Assembly (NCBI RefSeq): GCF_009730915.1
Contig: NC_052480.1
Coordinates: 2,480,001 to 2,544,000 of the forward strand
Direction of reading: 5' to 3'
DNA from: Dioscorea cayenensis subsp. rotundata
Lineage: Eukaryota > Streptophyta > Magnoliopsida > Dioscoreales > Dioscoreaceae
Length of the DNA stretch: 64,000 nucleotides
Of this stretch, positions 1 through 11,664 are shown piece after piece. The notes under the pieces were generated by a model that saw only the letters and a list, made by a program, of their open reading frames with translations, searched no databases and was not told the origin of the DNA. The position numbers were made by a program, and so were the translations under genes. The first letter of the stretch is position 1. Each line of letters begins with the position of its first letter.

Positions 1-473
1 AAGTTAAATGAGCTCATAAGATAAACGAGCCTAGCTTGAACACCACCAAACTCGCCTCATTAAATCTTGTGAAGAACTCGTTTATTGTATAATTAAAAGC
101 TCGTTTATAGTATCATTTACAATTTTATTTGTAACAATCATTAATATAATCAAACTCAAATTGAGTTGAGTCACACTTGATAATGATTCATTAAATAAGT
201 TTACTAAATAAAAATAAAAATATAAAAAAATAGTCAAGCCTTAATCAGAGTTAGCTAGCTAAGTCTAAGCTCGAATTTTCTTAACAAGTTGAGCTCGAGC
301 ATGAAGCTCGAAGAAGCTCGATTAGAGCTCGAGCTCGGTTAAAATAAGTGAGCCAAGCTTGAACATAAAAAATGAAGCTCGAAAAGCTCGGCTCGATTTC
401 AAGCTCGATTAAATAGTAACGAGCCAAGCTTGAACAAGGCAAAGCTCTGCTCTGCTCGGCTCCTTTACAGCCT
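1..473. repeat. GCTCG-rich dispersed element, truncated by window edge
   Basis: The stretch is dense in GAGCTCG/GCTCGAGC and AAGCTCG words on both strands and ends with a CTCGGCTCCTTTACAGCC terminus. That terminus resembles the ends of the better preserved element at 27920-28322 (GGCTCATTTACACCCCT). The left end lies outside the window. No coding capacity is seen. It is probably a non-autonomous DNA element of the same family as the copies near 27.9 and 32.5 kb. Confidence 0.6.
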
Positions 474-1130
474 TAATCTTCGGTGACCATCTTTGGTGAG
501 ATGGTTGCGTGTGCCTTGGTAAGCGCATCTCTCGGGAGAGAGGACCTGCTGAAATGACATGAGGAAGGAAGCAGTTACAGACAGTGAGGCAGGAAGAGCT
601 CGGGTCGAGTCATCTGCTATGAGGCGGACTAAAGGAACCAGGAAGGTTAAAGGTCATAAATTCGGGTGCAACTGGCTAGAACTTAGTCATGTTCAATAAG
701 ATGGGCAATGTTGCAACTGGGTGTTGCAACATCTAACTTTGGAAGGTGTCCAAGTTAGGAAGCCGTGAAGAATTCTAAAAGATGAAGTTTATTTGGACGT
801 CGGTGCGTCTATATAAGATATCCTGTTTGAAGATTTAGGATGAGCCACAAGTGAGAGATCCTTTGGTGAGGGTTGAGGAGAGTGGGCATCGGACAATCTT
901 AAGAGGGTATTCTTTGTCTTGAGTGAGAAAGTGAGAGTTGTACTCTTTATTCTATCACCTCTTTTAGTGGATTGTTTCTCCGGGCTTGATCCCCAGATGT
1001 AGACAAGGTTGTGCTGAACTGGGTTACTAACTTGTATGTCTCCTTATTTTTGCTTTGTGTGTGTTTTTTATTCTAGTGAGTTTTTGAGTAACTCTCTTAA
1101 TTATACTATCCACTGGACCTATCAAAACAT
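474..1130 (+). mobile_element. LTR-like retrotransposon remnant (tentative)
   Basis: A moderately GC-rich block holds a TATA-like TCTATATAAGATAT near 807-820. It is followed by a segment (about 970-1110) whose wording, CCGGGCTTGATCCCCAGATGTAGA and then GAACTGGGTTACTAAC, resembles the 3' part of copia LTRs as I remember them. No ORF, primer site or target duplication was identified, so the assignment rests on pattern memory only. Confidence 0.3.
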
Positions 1131-2456
1131 ATAAACGTAAAAATAATATGATTAGTATATAATTATCGTGATATAAAACATCCTTGTGATGGAGCGGTGG
1201 GTATTTTATTTTTCTTTTTATTCAAAATTTAAGATGTGAAATTTACTTGTGGTTTATTCATAATTATAAAACATAATATTATATAAATTCAAATCAAATT
1301 AAAAAGATCATGATCAAGTTAAAAGGATCAAATCGATCTAGTTAACTAGTATTACATAAAAATCCTAATTATTTTTTTAATTTTTTATAAAATAAATAAA
1401 TCATAAATTAAAAAAAAACCAATACAATACAGAAGTACAAAAATACAAAAAATATAACACATAAGAATTACATATGAAAGGTTCACTGAAAGTGGAGCTA
1501 CAAGGAAACTTTTTTATTTTATTTTATCTCATAGAAATTTGGACTAATTATGTACATGTATATTATAAAAAAGCTGCCGCAACTAAAAAACATTGGTAGA
1601 TTTTTTATTTATAAATGTTTGTAAATCGTTGTCTATTTCAAATTCAATGCAATGCATTTGATTTTAAATGTACAATAACTCTTATAAAAAATAGAGCGAG
1701 ATAAACAATAATATTTATATAATATAAAACTGAGATGAACAGTAAACAGTAACAACATCGGATGAATTTGTGATTGTCAATTTATTGATCGCAATAGTAA
1801 ACAAATGATATTAGTTCTTCAACCTTATTTATACTCTCCCAAAAAAAAATCATCAACAATGTTGTATTTACTGTTTTGCATCTTATTTGATTCTCTTTCT
1901 CTCCTGTCTCCACCATTATTTTTTTTCCTCTATATTTTTTTTAATATGCATACATTATTTCTCTATTATAAATACATCTTTAATCCAGTGTATTCGATTT
2001 TATAATGTGATTTATTTTTAATAATAGAATTTTATTTATTTATTTATTATATAATAAAAAAATATATTAGTAATTATAGTAAAAAAATGTTACTTTAGAA
2101 GTCATTAAATTGAGCTAATTTAATCGGTAAAAATGTGTCATATTTCGATTCTACAGTAACCGCTACCGTGTCTGGGATCATTTCTCCTATAAATACCAGA
2201 TTATGTAGGGGTAAAAATGCTAATGACGGGTTGGTGAGCGAGAGTAGGTGGATTCACCGAACAAATGAAGGTTTCACTCAAATCCACCGTCACATAAAGC
2301 ATCAACGGTTGAGATAAGAGAACCACAGATAATTAAACTTCTCCGGCGGAACATTCTATGTGCGGGTATCCGAAACCGAGTGAGGTTTGAGCGTTGAGTC
2401 GTCCGCCTCCGTTCGAGAAGAAGTTCAAACCCTTGCGCTTTTTCTCTTCGATCTCT
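1131..2456. other. AT-rich intergenic DNA upstream of adenylate kinase
   Basis: Mostly A+T-rich sequence with homopolymer runs. Short ORFs at 1805-2005 and 2135-2317 have low-complexity or unrecognisable products and no coding signature. The last 250 bases are more balanced and presumably hold the proximal promoter of the adenylate kinase gene. Confidence 0.6.
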
Positions 2457-2460
2457 TCTC

Positions 2461-2470
2461 CTATAAAAGG
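2461..2470 (+). promoter_or_regulatory. TATA box of the adenylate kinase gene
   Basis: CTATAAAAGG lies about 45-50 bases upstream of the start codon at 2513. If this is the TATA box, transcription would start roughly 30 bases downstream and leave a 5' leader of only about 20 bases. It may therefore be fortuitous, or the real start may lie further upstream. Confidence 0.45.
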
Positions 2471-2512
2471 AATCAGTGATCTCTAGATCGAGGACCTCGG
2501 TGGTGGAGAGCG

Positions 2513-5488
2513 ATGGCGAGCGGTAGCGCTGTGGATTTGGAGGATGTTCCCTCAGTTGAGCTTATGACGGAGCTCCTTCGCCGCTTCAAGTGCTCCTCCA
2601 AGCCTGACAAGCGCCTTATCCTCATTGGTATCTTGATTCTCTCTCTTTGAATCTATTTTACGATCTGGTGTTTTTCTTCTTGTTTTCATTTTGATTTCTA
2701 TGGGTTTTAATCTTTGTTGAAATTAATTTTGTTTTTTTTGTTTTGGATTTTTGTTTATATTGATTGGATAAATGTTTGGACTTGTCATTGATTTCACTAT
2801 TTTTGTTAATGCTTAGATGGGATTTGGAAGTTTTGGCATTTTGTTAGGTTCTTTAAATGTAGGTTAGAGCAAAGGGATTTGTGTGGTTAGTTGATTGAGA
2901 ACAGTAGTTCAGTGATCTGCTTACCTAGAGGAACCTATTGGTAGAAAGGAAGCATGTAGACAAATCCATTGGAAAAGGTGAGGAAAAAAAATTAAAATTT
3001 TGGAATTTTGACTTGAGAAATAGAAATTGTAGCTAATGCAGACTAGAGACCAAGTTAGGTGTTTATTTCCTAGGTTTCTTACATGTCCTTAAGCTTTACT
3101 TCATGCTTGCATCTGGTGTTGATGTGTCCTTGAGATAGAGTTTGATGGTTACATACATTGATTGTAGGCCTAAAAGTTTCTTGTGGTGTTGATGTGTCCT
3201 TGAGATAGAGTTTGATGGTTACATTACTTACATCCATTGATTGTAGGCCTCAAATTTTCTTGAACTATTAAACGGTATATTATCTTCTACATTTGATGTC
3301 TTTGATAGTCTGTACAATATGCAAATTTGGTGGCATTAGGGCATAGTAAAAATGTAATTTTTTTACTTGCAGGTCCGCCAGGATCTGGGAAAGGCACCCA
3401 ATCACCAATTATAAAGGATGAATATTGCCTGTGTCACTTGGCGACTGGTGATATGTTGAGAGCTGCTGTAGCTGCTAAGACCCCACTTGGAATCAAAGCC
3501 AAAGAAGCCATGGACAAGGTTTTTTGCTTTATTTTGAACAGAGCATATAAAAGGAAAAAGCAATAAAAAAAAAGTAGATTTTCATATAGTTCAGTTTAGA
3601 ATCTGGTTGGATCATTGTTGATATTGTCGTCTTTTGCAGGGAGACCTTGTTTCTGATGATTTGGTTGTTGGAATAATTGATGAAGCCATAAAAAAACCAT
3701 CATGCCAGAAAGGTTTCATACTTGATGGATTTCCAAGGACTGTTGTGCAGGCAGAAAAGGTCATCTATGTTTATTTCTTTTATGTGCAATGGATGTTTCA
3801 TCTCTGCATTCTTTTGATAGATCTTCTGCCCCTTTTGGAGTTGTTTGTGCAAAGCTTTTCACTGATTTATTTTGTTGCATGGATGCAGCTTGATGAAATG
3901 CTAGCAAAGCAAGACACCAAAATTGACAAAGTGCTCAACTTTGCAATAGATGATGCTATACTAGAAGAAAGAATTACTGGCCGTTGGATCCATCAAGCAA
4001 GTGGGAGGACTTACCATACAAAATTTGCACCTCCAAAGGTTCCTGGCATTGATGATGTAAGAGAATTTTAAGTTGGTTTATTTGCCGATTCAGTTATCCC
4101 TAGCATTTAATATCTGATGCTCTGGTTATGGGCATTAATCAATGTCTGTATAAGGACAATTTGTTTGGTTTGGTCCTTTATGGAGCTGTAGAATTAGCTT
4201 CTTCATTGTAGTCCCATAACTTCATTAGGTGAGGAATTTTTAAGAGATATTATCTGAATTTGTTGATTAGGAGGTTTGAAATGTTGAAGTCCCCATTGCA
4301 TTTATCTTATTTACCATGCAGTGTCATGATGCATCTACCATGTGAATTGATCACAATATTGCACTACCCTGAAAGCAATTTGTTTATACTTGAATAATGT
4401 GCAATACCCTGAAAGCTTTTCAAAATGAATGCTTTTTCTTTTTTTATTTTATCCACTGGTACTTTTTGTTAAATGTCGAAAGACCAAATTTCTGTTCTTG
4501 TTTTAGCACAATATTGCAGCATTTTCTAGCTGACTCTTGCTTTATTTTATACTAAGGGATGAGAAGTTATTGTTATTACACTTTTAAACAATATTATAAC
4601 GTTTGACATCATCTTCAATAATTGTAATATATTTTCTCTCAAAGATATTACACCTCTTTATAAGCAGATGGCTTCTTAGCTCCTAGTGATTAAGATATGT
4701 TACCTATCATTTCTTATTTGTTCTCAAACTGATGTTTATGCTTCTTGCTGTCTCTTTTATTATAATAGGTCACAGGAGATCCCCTGATGCAAAGGAAAGA
4801 CGACACTGCAGAGGTCCTCAAGTCAAGACTTGAAGCTTTTCACAGACAAACTGAACCTGTATGTTGTGACTATTTTATACCCGTCTTGTTTCAATTGTTC
4901 TTTTAAATTTCCTATTGATTTGACTTGCTATTTAGATCCTCTTCTGCACCTTATTATTTTGTTTCTATCTTTTCTAAATTGTGTTGAATGTGTCAATTGT
5001 CAGATTGCGGTTAAGTTGTCTTGTCTTAGTCCTCTAATTGTCGTCAGCTTGTGAATCCTCGTCATCAACTATAGTTTTACCGTTCTACTTTCCATGCCCA
5101 TGAATAGAAGTAAACCATGCAATCATGCTTCCATGTGGATTAAATAATTGCGTCATTCTCATTCTAGTTTTGGCAAACCAAAATTTTTTCTATTCTTTGT
5201 GAGTTTGTGTTTAAATCCTCAACTTCAAACATTATGATCCAAATAATTCTAGAAACCAACCAATTGACTAGACATGCTATTGTTGATCGAACTGCAATAT
5301 CCATCTGATGTTCTCATCTTCTCTTTTAGTTTATTCGGTAATGCCAACAACTAAGGAAATAAACCGTAATACTGCAGAAACTATTGCAGGTTGTTGATTA
5401 TTATACCAAGAAGGGTGTTGTCGCAGAACTTCACGCCGAGAAACCACCAAAAGAAGTTACTGCAGAGGTTCAGAAAGCTCTTGCATGA
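2513..5488 (+). CDS. Adenylate kinase (plant AMK/ADK type), six exons
   Basis: It catalyses ATP + AMP to 2 ADP and balances adenylate pools. The closest remembered relatives are the plant adenylate kinase 3/4 group. Exons 2513-2627, 3373-3518, 3640-3759, 3889-4056, 4769-4858 and 5390-5488 join in frame to 245 aa, the usual plant length. The P-loop [10 protein letters not shown] spans exons 1-2. The AMP-binding TGDMLRAAV, the [12 protein letters not shown] segment and the lid start [17 protein letters not shown] are all present, followed by [12 protein letters not shown]. All introns are GT-AG. The start is the first ATG, giving the acidic N-terminus [12 protein letters not shown]; no clear targeting peptide is visible. 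The gene looks intact. Its 5' flank holds a TATA-like motif, and the next gene (RAD21-like) begins 1.1 kb downstream on the same strand. Confidence 0.95.
3115..3264 (+). repeat. About 70-bp tandem duplication in adenylate kinase intron 1
   Basis: Two copies of a unit containing GTGTTGATGTGTCCTTGAGA, then GAGTTTGATGGTTACAT and ATTGATTGTAGGCCT. They start near 3117 and near 3186, and the second carries a small internal insertion. Intronic, with no effect on the coding sequence. Confidence 0.85.
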
Positions 5489-6598
5489 ACTGATCCTCAA
5501 TTTGTAAAACAATCAATCAAACCAGTAGTTCATTTGACACAAGGTCCAGTTTTTATTTTCCCCAATATGTACACCTTAACCTATTATCATCATCATCCTC
5601 TCCGGCTAATCTCGCTCAACAGAACTTACTGAGTTTAGCTCAATAAATATTTCCTGCGGAATTTTGTTGTATCTGGGAGAATGTTATCAATCTACAACAT
5701 TTTTGTTCCTCATTTTTTTTTCTTCTTTGAATATTATGAATCTATGATTGTATTGTTATTCTTGTTTGTTTAATGGATGGTAACCCAACAACTAAAATTT
5801 ATTTAGGTTGGAGTTACTGCCGGACACGTGCGTGGCACGTGGCGCTCTCTAACTGTGGACGTCACTTGGAATTCAAAAATGACAAAGGGTTGTGGAGTCG
5901 CCTTGTCGGTCACTCTCACCCCTTCCCATTTATTTATTTATTTATTTACTATTATTATTATTATTGTTATTTATCTTTAAAAATTTAAATTAAAATTATA
6001 TCTTGTCGATTGACATAAATGTCCGTATCCTTTACACTTTACACCACTCAAATCTCGTTATCTTGTTTTCTTTCACTAATAAACCCTCAAAATAAATAAT
6101 AATAATAATAGTAATCTGTCTGTTTAGTTATTGGTAATATTATTTAATTGTTTTATGTCTCTTCACTGACAACAAAGATAGCCAATTCCGTTTTTATTCT
6201 CAATTTTGGAAATTTATTATTCTACAAAAACCCCCAGGGCTAAGAAACGCAATATTCTTCAATGGAATCTTGTTACCATCCTAATTTATTAATAAAATAA
6301 ATTAAAATTGTGACAAAAAATTCAACACAAAATTAACAGTGGTGGGAGTTTTAAGGCACAGTGAGAGGGTAATTTGGTAAAATTAATCAATGTATTTTTT
6401 TAATATTTTTTTAATTTTTAATTTTTAATTTTTAAATGACTCTCTGGGTTGGTTTCTCCTTCTCTTGGTCTTGGCTTCCTTCAGAAGAGAAGGAACAAAA
6501 AAAAAAAGAGAGTTTTAAATCCCACCATTGCTCTTCATTCTTGTTCTCATGTAGTAGTGAATCATGAAAGAGTGGAGATAGAGATATAGAGAGAAGCC
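5489..6598. other. Intergenic: adenylate kinase 3' region and RAD21-like promoter
   Basis: AT-rich DNA of 1.1 kb. A possible polyadenylation signal (CAATAAATA) lies near 5641-5649, about 155 bases past the stop. From about 6180 to 6598 the sequence is the presumptive promoter and 5' leader of the first RAD21-like copy. A similar leader precedes the third copy near 13,420-13,547, so the duplicated unit includes this promoter-proximal part. Confidence 0.6.
5825..5841. promoter_or_regulatory. Paired G-box motifs
   Basis: Two perfect CACGTG palindromes at 5825-5830 and 5836-5841, centred 11 bases apart (about one helical turn), in otherwise AT-rich intergenic DNA. CACGTG is the core bound by plant bZIP and bHLH factors. 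They lie about 340 bases after the adenylate kinase stop and 760 bases before the RAD21-like start; which gene they serve, if any, is unknown. Confidence 0.45.
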
Positions 6599-9500
6599 AT
6601 GTTCTACTCCAAGTCTATGCTTTCCAAGAAGGGCCCTCTGGGCAACATTTGGGTGGCTGCTTACTTTTTCAGGAAGCTTAAGAAGGAGCAGATTGCAAGC
6701 ACTGACATCTCCTCCTCCATTGGTAATCCCTTGCTCATTTAGATGCTCTACCTGTTGTTAGTTGTTGTTGTTGTTGTTGTTGTTGTTTTAGTTCAGTCTT
6801 TTGAGAAATTTTGTCTTGACATGTGAAATATTAAGTTTTCTTTGAGGTTTTAAGGAATATTGATTGCTTTCACAGAATTGACATGTGAAATATTAAGTTT
6901 TCTTTGAGGTTTTAAGGAATATTGATTGCTTTCACAGAATTGACATGTGAAATATTATGTTTTCTTTGAGGTTTTAAGGAATATTGATTGCTTTTCACAG
7001 AATCACAGTTGTACCGGTATATCTTCCTCCATAGTTGCTGTTTTTGTTGTTGTTTCTTATTGGTTTGTGTATCCCCTTTGTTTTGTTATGGAGGGTGTTG
7101 TGTTGTTGATGTTTGCATTGGGAGATGAGGATAGTTTGTTCTGCAATAGCCAATTTTTTCATTGTTTTGTTCTGTTGTGGAGAGTTTTGGTTGTATCCGA
7201 TGACTTCATTTTTTATGATGTTTAATTTTGTAGGTTTTTAGTTATTTGTGCCCTTGGATTTGAAGGATATGAATTTTGTTAGAGGTTTTGTAGTTGGTCT
7301 CCAATGAAGTAACTGGTATTATGATGCTTGAGGTTTGTTGTTATAACTAATTTCATAGGTTTTGGGGACTTACGTCCATGGCAACTGGAACAGTATATTT
7401 TGCTGGAGGCTCATCTTATCATGGCTGATTACTTTTCGACAATGAATTCTATGTTTATTACTGCTGTTGTTAATTGATAGGTTCTAGGAATCTACATCTT
7501 TTAAATTTGAATATATATATATATATATATTGTTTGAGGTTTTCAGTCTAGCAACCTGTATTGGTTCTATGTCATACCAATGTTGCCTTTTTAGCTTGTG
7601 GTCTGATTTTCTTTCCCCTGGTTAATGTTGTATTCTGCTTTTATGTTTGCTTAATGTTTCTTGCAGACAAAATGTTGCATGATGTTCAACTATCATATAG
7701 AACTTTGGCTCACCTGCTTTTGGGCATTGTAAAGATATTCTCAAAGAAAGTAGACTTTCTCTACCGTGATAGCAATGAGGCTTTGATGAAAATCTGTAAG
7801 TCTTCAATTGATAGCCAGTTAAATCTATCCAAAGAAGTTGCCAATACTACCCAACATAAGGTATCTAAGCAAGGCGTCCGTGCAATGAAACACAAGGCCG
7901 GTGGAACTTTAGACACTATTACACCATTGGCAGGAGTGATTGGCGGGCCATATCATGATACTTCTATCACTATTCCTCAGAGATTTGAACTTGATTCTTT
8001 TGACATCGGGATCCAGGAAGATAGGTAATTAGCTTCCCAAATTGCTTGCTGTTTGCGTGTCTCTGGGGATTCTATATTTGTTAATTTTATTGTATTTGCT
8101 CTCAGAGACAACTGTAACTTTCGTGAAGAGTGCAACATTGAAGGTATTGGCTATGTACTCGTCTTTATCAGTATATTTGCTGATCTATAAATAGTTTTTG
8201 TTAACTCAACTACATAAGCCACATGATCTCATACCTGCATTTTTTTTTCCATCACAGATGCATGGTCTGCAGATAGGAGTCCACGTACCTCTCTTGACAA
8301 GGTTTCCTGCTTCTCTATGATTGAAATTTCATGTCTCTATTCGGCAATTATTTAATACAATACGATATTAATTCATTTCATGCATTGATGCAGTGTTATC
8401 ACAGGGAGACTACTTCTAATGCTGAGTTCAGTTCTGCATGTTTTACTCCATTGGCTGAGTATGTTTTGTAAAGTCAGCTGTTCTTTGATTTTACTAAAAG
8501 CATATGCTATCCTTAACCTTGTAGATGATTTATGTCTACTTTTACAGTGTGCTTCCATCCTATATGATGGATATTGATGAAGAAATTAACAAAATTTACA
8601 AGTCAGATGGTGGAGAAGCAGTTGGGCAGGAATTCAGAGAAGATTCTGACCATATAGAATATTGCAATAACCTTGAAACTATGGTGGCCCGGAATATACT
8701 AGGCTCCACCTTCTTTGATATGGAGAATGGAAATCATGAACATTCAGAGAGCTTAGAAGAGATTGTCTCACAAACTATTCAGAAGAACTCACATGTTAAT
8801 CAACCAGAAATTCATGTGGAACTGGTAAACTTTGCCTGAAACTATAACATCAGAGTCTCACAAAGACATTGGCCTTGAAGGGCTAACAGAAGATAGAACT
8901 CCTACGAAAACCCCATGATAACATCATTTGTGATAAAGATCAAGGTTGGTGCTCTTAAAAGTTCATTTAAACTCATTTGATGATTTTTCATCACCTGGAG
9001 TTTGACACTTTTAATTTTGTGGATTCATAATTCAGGTCCAAAGCTTATGGTTACAACTCCTGCTCAAAGGGAAAGGTTTCAATTACTCAGGAAGAGGAAG
9101 TATTCCTTCGATGAGACCTCTGTGCTGACTAATAAGTAAGTGATGTTACTATTCCTGAGCATGTTTTGTTATTAATATATGTAAGTGAATTTTTTTTATT
9201 TATGCACCTTGTTATAGATGTCAATAGCAGTTTCATCTTGATTGACATTTGAAATCACAAGCCACAATTATTGGTAAAAATTGTTTCTCATGCACTTCAT
9301 AGGTCTTGTTATTCGTTTTTGGAAAGCTAGAGTCATTGTTATTTTGAAAGTCTAAAATAAAGGCTTTCTTGACATGGTCATCGGACCTATTTTTCGATTC
9401 ATATTGAAATGCTAAGTTTAGATTGCTCTGACATCAGTTTTATGATAAGTTGTACGAGGTGCTTCGTGTTAATTTTTTGGATGATAGGGGATTCATGGCC

Positions 9501-11448
9501 ATTTTATTTATGCGAATGATTTTGTTAAGAGTCAAAGAAAAGGCTTATGGGCAAAACTTGGGTGACAGTGAACAGGAAGTGAAGTACAACACTAAGTTTT
9601 TCTGACAGATTTTTTGCTTGACACTTATCACAGTTGATCTTTCGCTTTTTTGGTAGCAATATGGATACGACTATACTCTGAAAATGTAAGAATCACAGTC
9701 AAGATAGGAAGCCTCAGTTGTATTTTAAATTATAGGAATTAGAATTAATTTAGGTAACCATGAAAAATGGGCAAGATTGCATGCAAGGAAAGTCTTGCAA
9801 AATGTGGCATGCTATATGTTTTTAATTCAAGGCTTGATTTGGAATTCATTTTGGTCTTAATTGTAAATGTCTAGTTCTCTTAAGCGTGGAATAATGAATT
9901 CAAGCAATTTAGTATGCAAACGGAGAAAATTACCCATTACCTGTCTAGATATTTGGAAGGCATGCAGATTTGCTAATGTGCAGGAGGTTTTTATGGAACC
10001 ATTGATAACCTGTAAGTTCACATAGTTGGATTTTTATACTGTATATTAACATCTGTGTGTTCTCATTAGCCAATCTTCATATAGGCATGCCTTTGGAACT
10101 CAAAGCTCTTTACAAGGGTAAATTACCCAATGCATCTCCATTGAAGAAACTTTCAGAATTTCTGGTTGAACCCGTTGAACCACCCATTGAACCATTGGAA
10201 AATGCTGCTGAACCGATTGATTTACAAGATGTTACTGAGCCAATTGGTTTGCAAAGTAGCGTTGAACAGGTCGATCACCAATGTGTCATTGAGCATGTCA
10301 ATTTGCAAGAGGGAAGTTCTGATAATCCCTTGGAGAAAATTTCTATTCAGGAAAATAGTTATGTCCTAATTCCAGAAACTCCTGACACTCCGGCAGCTAT
10401 CAAATTACTTGAAATGAAAGCAAAATCTATGGAGTCATCATCTTCAGATTCTGTGTTGAATATGATGGATGGAGTAATTATCAGCTTATCTTTCTCTTAT
10501 CTCAAACATTTTATTTTACAAATTCTACTCTAGCAGTATCATTGAAACTTGTGGTTTGCTATCTGTCAACAGGATCTCGACTCTCGTGGAGGGTATAGCA
10601 ATGAACAAGGTGCTAAGTAAATAGTAAATAACAGGATACTATTTTGCTTCTAGTTTATTAAATACTAATGGGTTATCATTGAACACCAATATCTCAAATA
10701 GTCTTGTGTGTTTGCAGAGGATGATGGATGTTCGGAAACAACCAGGTGAGTTGGAACCACAAGGGTTGTTTGATCGGAGATAAATGGAGGAAAATTTTTA
10801 TTCGAGTTGATCAAACCTTGACTTAATTAGTAGTCATCAAAATTAAATATTTTAAAGTTGACATTCTAATTTGCTGAATAATCATATTTTTTTATAGTAA
10901 TATTTTCTTAAAAAATTAATTATTAAATATATTTATTTAAATAATTAAATTTCTTTTTTTAAAAAAGTAATAAGGTATTTGGTTGTGGAGGATTTGGCTT
11001 ATCCCCTACGACCCTAACCACACACATGCATAGGACTTACCAAGTATTTTGCAATGTTGTAAAACAATAAGTATCTTAACAATTGCCATGGTAAATGCCA
11101 CTAATAACTACCAATGTTTTCAGGGTAGTGGCAAGGTTTCTGCATCACAAATTCACAAGTCATAGAGAAGGAGAACAAAAGAAAACTCTCAATTTGTCAT
11201 CTTTCCTTCAAGGTAGCACTAGAACCAAGTCGGCCAAGGTTTTCTATGAAATTCTGGTATGTTCTATCAACCTCCAATTTTTTGCTTCTTGATTACTTAG
11301 TAATTAATAGTCTAGCAAAACTCCAATCTTTGTGCATCTGCAGGCATTGAGGAGCTTTGGATGTATTGATGTCACTCAAGACTCTCCGTATAGTGATATC
11401 ATTTTATCGGCAACTTCACAACTTGAAAATATACTTGAGAAACATTAG
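6599..11448 (+). pseudogene. RAD21/SYN4-like cohesin kleisin, copy A (frameshifted)
   Basis: Kleisin subunits close the SMC1-SMC3 cohesin ring and are cleaved by separase. The N-terminal domain is good: MFYSKSMLSKKGPLGNIWVAA in exon 1 (6599-6722), then HLLLGIVKIFSKKVDFLY and the SYN4-type GPYHDTSITIPQRFELDSF in exon 2 (7667-8024). Further exons are 8106-8143, 8258-8301, 8394-8458, 8548-8944 and 9036-9135. Later pieces lie at about 9917-10015, 10086-10473, 10574-10611, 10720-10746, 11123-11255 and 11344-11448. The last two encode the C-terminal winged-helix region. Exon 6 carries an extra T near 8833 relative to copies B and C, giving TGA at 8837-8839, and is out of step again near 8920. The donor after 10015 is also altered. 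It is probably a pseudogene, though alternative splicing or sequence errors are possible. Confidence 0.8.
6818..7004 (+). repeat. 62-bp unit repeated three times in copy A intron 1
   Basis: Units start at 6818, 6880 and 6942. The first two are identical; the third has one substitution and one inserted T. Each ends in a TTTCACAGAAT-like acceptor-like string, so the array presents several pseudo splice acceptors. The near identity implies recent slippage or unequal exchange. Confidence 0.95.
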
Positions 11449-11664
11449 CGTAGGAGTAGAAGATGTTTTGAATTTCAAAAAGTGTAGGAAACTAACAACT
11501 ATGTTATGATACATGTTCATTTATTTAATGTTTGCGCAGTTTGTATATATACCTTTTTTTGTGATCAACATTCTGTTAGTAAACAGTGAGCTTTAATTAT
11601 TAAATGCGGTTTCCCTCAAGTTGTAAATTATCTTCTTTACTGTTTTTCCTCCAAAGCATTATCT

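Noticed and set aside
1805-2005. ORF of 66 aa with hydrophobic Phe/Leu/Tyr content
   Set aside because: AT-rich low complexity, no conserved motif, no promoter or splice context.
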